Assembly: GCA_046729855.1 (NCBI GenBank)
Contig: JBKPHM010000064.1
Coordinates: forward strand, 1-64,000
DNA from: DATHSY01 sp046729855
GTDB taxonomy: Bacteria > Actinomycetota > UBA4738 > HRBIN12
Direction: 5' to 3'
Length of the DNA stretch: 64,000 bases
Positions 60,416 to 64,000 of the stretch are shown in pieces. The notes below the pieces were generated by a model. That model did no database searches, was not told the origin of the DNA, and saw only the letters and a list, made by a program, of their open reading frames with translations. The position numbers and the translations under genes are program-made. The stretch's first letter is position 1, and every line of letters begins with the position of its first letter.

Positions 60416-61354
60416 TCAGGTACGTGACCGGGGAGCCTCGACGGCTCCGTCCGAGAGCCAAGGACGGACGTCGATCAGATGCTTCTCGTAGTGGATCGTG
60501 CCGCCCTCGTCGAAGAACCCCTCGACCACCGGCGTGAGCTCCTCGATCCGGGAGAACGCGCGCAGCATGTCGGCCCGCCGGTCGAACCACGCCGCGCGGA
60601 CCGTCGAAAGGTCGAGGCCCCGCGACTCGTCGAACCACGCCTGGTTGAGCGCCTCGACCTCATCGACGTCGTCCCACGTGCCGTCGTCGAGCATGCCGGC
60701 ACGTATCCGGTCGAACGCGTCCGCCGCGTCCTGGCACCAGCGCGCCACGTGCCACATCGAGTCCTTCACCGACCAGCCCGCCGGCGTCAGGCCCGGGCGC
60801 TCGAGCCGTTCGAACGGTGTCGAGTCGATCAGCGCGTTGATGTCCGTCCACGCAGCCTGCTCGGCGGCCTCCTTCGCGGCGCTGCGCGCCGCGGCGTCGG
60901 GCGCGTGACCCACTCGCTGGACGAAGGCCTCGAGCTCGGGCAGGTGCTCGCCGTAGTGCTCCGCGCCGGATTCGTCGAACCACTCGACGATCGGGGCCGA
61001 GAGCTCGTCGACCGCCGCCCACTCGGCGAGGAACCGCGCCCGCGACCGTTCCAACACGGCCAGCACACACGGGAGCGCGATCCGCTTCCCCTCCGCGAGG
61101 CCGGACGCGTTGATCCGGTCGACGTCCCACCCGCGCTCCCGGTACGTGCCCTTTCGCACGGCGGCGAGCTGCGTCGCGGCCTCCTCGGTCCAGATCCGGA
61201 TGTGCCACAGCAGGTCTTTCGCGCTCCACCCATCCGGGGTTACGTCCGGCCGCTCCGCGTCCTCCGGCCGGAGGCGGTCGATCGCCCGCGACAGCCGCGC
61301 CCACCCAGCCGCCTCGCGTTCGGACAAGCGTTCGCGCTCGCGCTCGACGTCCAT
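60416..61354 (-). CDS. Tandem DinB-like (mycothiol-type transferase fold) protein
   Basis: 312 residues containing the same four-helix DinB/MDMPI-like domain twice. First half: PDGWSAKDLLWHIRIWTEEA ... ESGAEHYGEHLPELEAFV. Second half: PAGWSVKDSMWHVARWCQDA ... EGGTIHYEKHLIDVRPWL. Each half keeps the WSxKDxxWH helix and a later HYxxHL, so each could bind a metal through three histidines. The family includes thiol-dependent S-transferases and isomerases; the substrate is unknown. It follows obgE directly on the same strand. Confidence 0.82.
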   Translation of the reverse strand: MDVERERERLSEREAAGWARLSRAIDRLRPEDAERPDVTPDGWSAKDLLWHIRIWTEEAATQLAAVRKGTYRERGWDVDRINASGLAEGKRIALPCVLAVLERSRARFLAEWAAVDELSAPIVEWFDESGAEHYGEHLPELEAFVQRVGHAPDAAARSAAKEAAEQAAWTDINALIDSTPFERLERPGLTPAGWSVKDSMWHVARWCQDAADAFDRIRAGMLDDGTWDDVDEVEALNQAWFDESRGLDLSTVRAAWFDRRADMLRAFSRIEELTPVVEGFFDEGGTIHYEKHLIDVRPWLSDGAVEAPRSRT

Positions 61355-62596
61355 TTAGGCCTCCTCGGGAATGAACTGGAACGCGCGGTCGCCGATCACG
61401 ACCTCGTCGCCCCGTCGCGCGCCGGCAACGACGAGCTGTCGCTCGACGCCCTCGCGGATCAGCTGCTCCTGGAGCTTCACGACCTTGCGTGGGTCGTCGA
61501 AGTCGGTGTCGGCGACCCACCGTTCCACGTTCCGCCCGACGACGCGGAACCGCTCGCCCTCACGCCGCACGACGAACCGCGGGCGGCCCGGCCGTAGCAC
61601 GACCGTCGGCACGTGCTCGGCGGCGACTGACTCGGCCTCGTCGACAACGCGCACGAGGCGCGCGGTGAGCTCGTCCAGACCCGCGCCGGTCACGGCGGAC
61701 ACCGCGAGCGCGTCGGGCGCCAGCCGGCGAGCGCGCTCGTCGGGATCGGCGACCAGGTCCGCCTTCGTCCCGACGACCACGCGGGGCCGTTCCGCGAGCT
61801 CGGGGTCGTAGGCCCGCAGCTCGCCGTCGACCGTCGCGAGATCGTCCTCGGGCCGCTCCGACGACAGGTCGACGACCATGACGAGCACCCGGCATCGCAG
61901 CACGTGACGCAGGAACCGGACGCCGAGGCCCCGTCCCTCGTGCGCTCCCTCGATGAGGCCGGGGACGTCGGCCACGACGAATCGCCGGTAGTCGTTCCCG
62001 GCAACCCCGAGGTTCGGGCTCAACGTCGTGAACGCATACGCGGCGATCTTCGGCGTCGCCGAGGTCAGTGTGGCCAGCAGCGTGGACTTCCCGGCGTTCG
62101 GCAGGCCCACGAGCCCGACGTCCGCGACGACGCGGAGCTCGACCCGCAACCGCTTCTCCTCGGCGGGCTCGCCCGCCTCCGCCGTCCGCGGGACACGCTG
62201 TCGCGGCGACGCGAGCGCGACGTTGCCCCGGCCGCCCCGCCCGCCGCGCGCCACGATCGCCCTCGTGCCCTCGCCGACGAGGTCCGCCAGCAGCCCCTCC
62301 CCGTCGAACACGACCGTTCCGTCGGGGACCCGGACGACCAGGTCCTCGCCGTCGGCGCCCGTGCGCTTGGACGATCGCCCGGCGCCGCCGGAGCCGGCAC
62401 GGATGTGGGGCCGATCGGCCAGCTCGCTCAGGTCGCGCGCGCCCGAGGACACCTCGAACACCACGTCGCCACCCCGGCCCCCATTGCCGCCGTCCGGGCC
62501 GCCGCGAGGCTTGAACGGCTCGCTGAGCAGGCTGGCCGAGCCGTCGCCGCCGCGCCCGGCCTTCACGAACACCGTCACCTCGTCGACGAACGCCAC
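61355..62596 (-). CDS. obgE: GTPase ObgE/CgtA
   Basis: Ribosome-associated GTPase in 50S assembly and stress control. 413 residues from GTG 62596: Obg fold (DEVTVFVKAGRGGDGSASLL, FKPRGGPDGGNGGRGGDVVF), G domain (G1 VGLPNAGKSTLLATLT, G3 VADVPGLIEGAHEG, G4 VVVGTKADLV), and a C-terminal OCT domain (FRVVGRNVERWVADTDFDD). Part of the rplU-rpmA-obgE group, here interrupted by a small rightward gene at 62643. Confidence 0.96.
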   Translation of the reverse strand: MAFVDEVTVFVKAGRGGDGSASLLSEPFKPRGGPDGGNGGRGGDVVFEVSSGARDLSELADRPHIRAGSGGAGRSSKRTGADGEDLVVRVPDGTVVFDGEGLLADLVGEGTRAIVARGGRGGRGNVALASPRQRVPRTAEAGEPAEEKRLRVELRVVADVGLVGLPNAGKSTLLATLTSATPKIAAYAFTTLSPNLGVAGNDYRRFVVADVPGLIEGAHEGRGLGVRFLRHVLRCRVLVMVVDLSSERPEDDLATVDGELRAYDPELAERPRVVVGTKADLVADPDERARRLAPDALAVSAVTGAGLDELTARLVRVVDEAESVAAEHVPTVVLRPGRPRFVVRREGERFRVVGRNVERWVADTDFDDPRKVVKLQEQLIREGVERQLVVAGARRGDEVVIGDRAFQFIPEEA

Positions 62597-62642
62597 GTGT
62601 CGGATCGTGGCACAAAGCACGCGACACCGGTCATCATGAGGT

Positions 62643-63068
62643 GTGAGCGCGGTCGACGCCAGCGTGACGGTCTGGGCGGTGGACCTGGTGCGCGCCCCAA
62701 AGGAGGACACGAGGGGGACGCTATCGCTCGGCGAGCGCGCGATCGAGTTCCGCGCGCCCGCCGACGTCGAGCTGACGATCCCGTTCGCCGACGTGCGCAA
62801 GGTCCGTCGCCTACGCGGATCGCCGGTCCTGATGGTCGTCCACGACCGAGAAGGCGTGCGCGAGCGGACGGCATTCTTCTTCGTCGAGCCGCCACCGCTC
62901 GAGCCCCCAAAGGACCAGACTCGCCCGTCATTCATCCCCGGCTCGCCCAAGCGCCGCGCGCGGCGGCACAACGTGAACTACCTGGGGCTCGGCAACCGCG
63001 CCAGGCGCGAGCTGGTCGCGGCCTGGGAAGCGAGGGTGCGCGCGGCGGTGTCGCGGGCGAGCGGTTAG
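62643..63068 (+). CDS. Hypothetical protein, PH-like fold suspected
   Basis: 141 residues from GTG 62643, on the opposite strand to its neighbours rpmA and obgE. The first 80 residues have a strand-rich pattern (DTRGTLSLGERAIEFRAPAD, VELTIPFADVRKVRRLRGSP, VLMVVHDREGVRERTAFFFV) like small PH-type modules; the C-terminal part is basic and helical. No family is certain. Its stop overlaps the rpmA stop by four bases, head to head. Confidence 0.6.
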   Translation: MSAVDASVTVWAVDLVRAPKEDTRGTLSLGERAIEFRAPADVELTIPFADVRKVRRLRGSPVLMVVHDREGVRERTAFFFVEPPPLEPPKDQTRPSFIPGSPKRRARRHNVNYLGLGNRARRELVAAWEARVRAAVSRASG

Positions 63069-63337
63069 GCGCGGTCTTCGGCGGGCTGTGCGGAGGAGAT
63101 CGCGGCGAACCGGCGGCCGCGAGACGTGCGGAAGGTGACCACTCCGTCCCGCGTGGCGAACAGCGTGTCGTCACCCCCCTTGCCGACGCCGTCACCGGCG
63201 TGGATCCGGGTTCCGCGCTGGCGCACGATGATCGAGCCGGCGGTCACCGTCTGACCGCCGAACGCCTTGACGCCGAGCCGCTTGGACTCGGAGTCACGCC
63301 CGTTCCTGGACGAGCCGCCGCCCTTCTTGTGTGCCAT
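63065..63337 (-). CDS. rpmA: 50S ribosomal protein L27
   Basis: 90 residues. Starts MAHKKGGGSSRNGRDSESKR and continues LGVKAFGGQTVTAGSIIVRQ, RGTRIHAGDGVGKGGDDTLF, the invariant L27 core near the peptidyl transferase centre. No N-terminal extension of the Firmicutes type. Twenty bases after rplU. Confidence 0.97.
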   Translation of the reverse strand: MAHKKGGGSSRNGRDSESKRLGVKAFGGQTVTAGSIIVRQRGTRIHAGDGVGKGGDDTLFATRDGVVTFRTSRGRRFAAISSAQPAEDRA

Positions 63338-63356
63338 AGACGTTCGAGCGTACCAG

Positions 63357-63758
63357 CTACTCGGCGGTCTCGCTGGCCTCGGACCTGTTGGCCCTGGGTT
63401 CGCCGGTCGCCTTCTTCGCGTTCTTCGCGGCCGCCTTCTTCGGCGCGCCGCCGCCGATCGCGACCTCGGAGATCTCGAGGAGCGTCATCGTCTGGCGGTG
63501 CCCCTGGCGACGCGCGTAGCCGCTCTTGTTCTTGTATTTGAGGATGCGGACCTTGTCGCCCTTCTGCTCGCCGAGCGGCTTGGCCGTCACGACGGCCGTC
63601 TCGATCTCCTTGCCGTGATGGGTCTTGCCGTCATCGTCGACGATCAGCAGCGGGCGGAACGTCACGGTCTGATCGCCACCATGCATCAGCTCGACCTCGA
63701 TCACGTCGCCGGTCTTGACCTTGTGCTGCTTGCCACCCGCCTTGATGACGGCGTACAT
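63357..63758 (-). CDS. rplU: 50S ribosomal protein L21
   Basis: 133 residues from ATG 63758, preceded by GAGGAGG. MYAVIKAGGKQHKVKTGDVI opens the L21 fold, and KIRILKYKNKSGYARRQGHR-type residues (VRILKYKNKSGYARRQGHRQ) bind 23S rRNA. After about residue 100 there is an Ala/Lys-rich tail (GGAPKKAAAKNAKKATGEP) common in high-GC actinobacterial L21. Confidence 0.97.
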   Translation of the reverse strand: MYAVIKAGGKQHKVKTGDVIEVELMHGGDQTVTFRPLLIVDDDGKTHHGKEIETAVVTAKPLGEQKGDKVRILKYKNKSGYARRQGHRQTMTLLEISEVAIGGGAPKKAAAKNAKKATGEPRANRSEASETAE

Positions 63759-63805
63759 CGGTTCCTCCTCGGTCCTACGTTCGGTTCCGTCGTTTGATTC
63801 TCGGG

Positions 63806-64000
63806 TCAAACTTCGTATGTCACGATCACGCCCCGGCCCTCGCAGGTCGGGCACGTCTCAGAGAAAGACTCCAGCAGTCCACCAGAAACGCGCTTGCGGG
63901 TCACCTCGAGGAGCCCGAGCGGGCTGATGTCGAAGACCTGCGAGCGCGTCTTGTCCTTGGCCATCTCCTCGCGCAGTGTCTCGATCACGCGCTGCTTGTT
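63806..64000 (-). CDS. rng: Ribonuclease E/G, C-terminal end (runs off right edge)
   Basis: The last 64 or so codons only: VIETLREEMAKDKTRSQVFD, ISPLGLLEVTRKRVSGGLLE and the zinc-link pair in ETCPTCEGRGVIVT. This is the conserved end of the RNase E/G catalytic domain that links two protomers through zinc. Endonuclease for rRNA and mRNA processing. The rng-rplU-rpmA order is standard in Actinomycetota. Confidence 0.93.
   Translation of the reverse strand, partial: NKQRVIETLREEMAKDKTRSQVFDISPLGLLEVTRKRVSGGLLESFSETCPTCEGRGVIVTYEV

Overview
This 64 kb window is GC-rich, densely packed chromosomal DNA from a free-living bacterium, most likely a deep-branching, probably uncultured member of the Actinomycetota. 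The evidence is gene order: dgt-dnaG-rpoD, hrcA-dnaJ-phoH-ybeY-era-recO-uppS, rng-rplU-rpmA-obgE-nadD-rsfS, and leuS-comEA-comEC-holA with rpsT-lepA-hemW. Frequent GTG/TTG starts, many 4-bp stop/start overlaps, a heat-shock CIRCE operator and ECF sigma factors fit this. No marker gives a class or genus.

Layout. 1-0.85 kb: accessory edge with a partial TetR-like gene, its probable operator, an excisionase relic and tRNA-Asn. 0.98-6 kb: two small membrane proteins, then rpoD, dnaG and dgt read leftward. 6-9.2 kb: a broken GNAT gene, a DUF218 protein, exported proteins and an M15 peptidase next to a copy of its own 3' end. 9.3-18.9 kb: ppdK, an HD-GYP membrane protein, glyS with two partner genes, an RTX-like exported protein, uppS and recO. 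19-23.2 kb: a deoC-aldehyde dehydrogenase module whose middle is split by about 0.8 kb of non-coding DNA, with a second deoC 3' end. 23.3-29.6 kb: era, cdd, a CNNM/CorC-like protein, ybeY, phoH, dnaJ and hrcA. 29.6-33.9 kb: an inserted block of TolB-like propeller proteins with an ECF sigma factor. 33.9-43.8 kb: hemW, lepA, rpsT, holA, comEC, comEA, leuS. 43.8-58.3 kb: an accessory region of about 14.5 kb between leuS and rsfS, bordered by tRNA-Gly. It holds a second ECF sigma module, a cupredoxin/DUF2330-like pair, two RsbW-like ATPases, a Nudix hydrolase, VOC proteins, a HEAT-like protein, a toxin-antitoxin pair and several gene remnants. 58.4-64 kb: rsfS, an LCP/LytR_C-like gene, nadD, a double DinB-like protein, obgE, rpmA, rplU and the 3' end of rng.

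Functionally, the core covers transcription initiation (rpoD), replication priming and clamp loading (dnaG, holA), repair (recO), ribosome assembly and translation (era, obgE, ybeY, rsfS, lepA, rpsT, rplU, rpmA, glyS, leuS), envelope precursor synthesis (uppS), DNA uptake (comEA/comEC) and heat-shock control (hrcA/dnaJ through CIRCE). The most unusual signals are: two ECF sigma modules whose membrane partners show no zinc-binding anti-sigma motif; two genes that read well only from a CTG start behind a strong Shine-Dalgarno; repeated stranded copies of gene 3' ends; a two-gene version of an ALDH16-like enzyme; and five genes each interrupted by a single frameshift, which may be biological or assembly errors.
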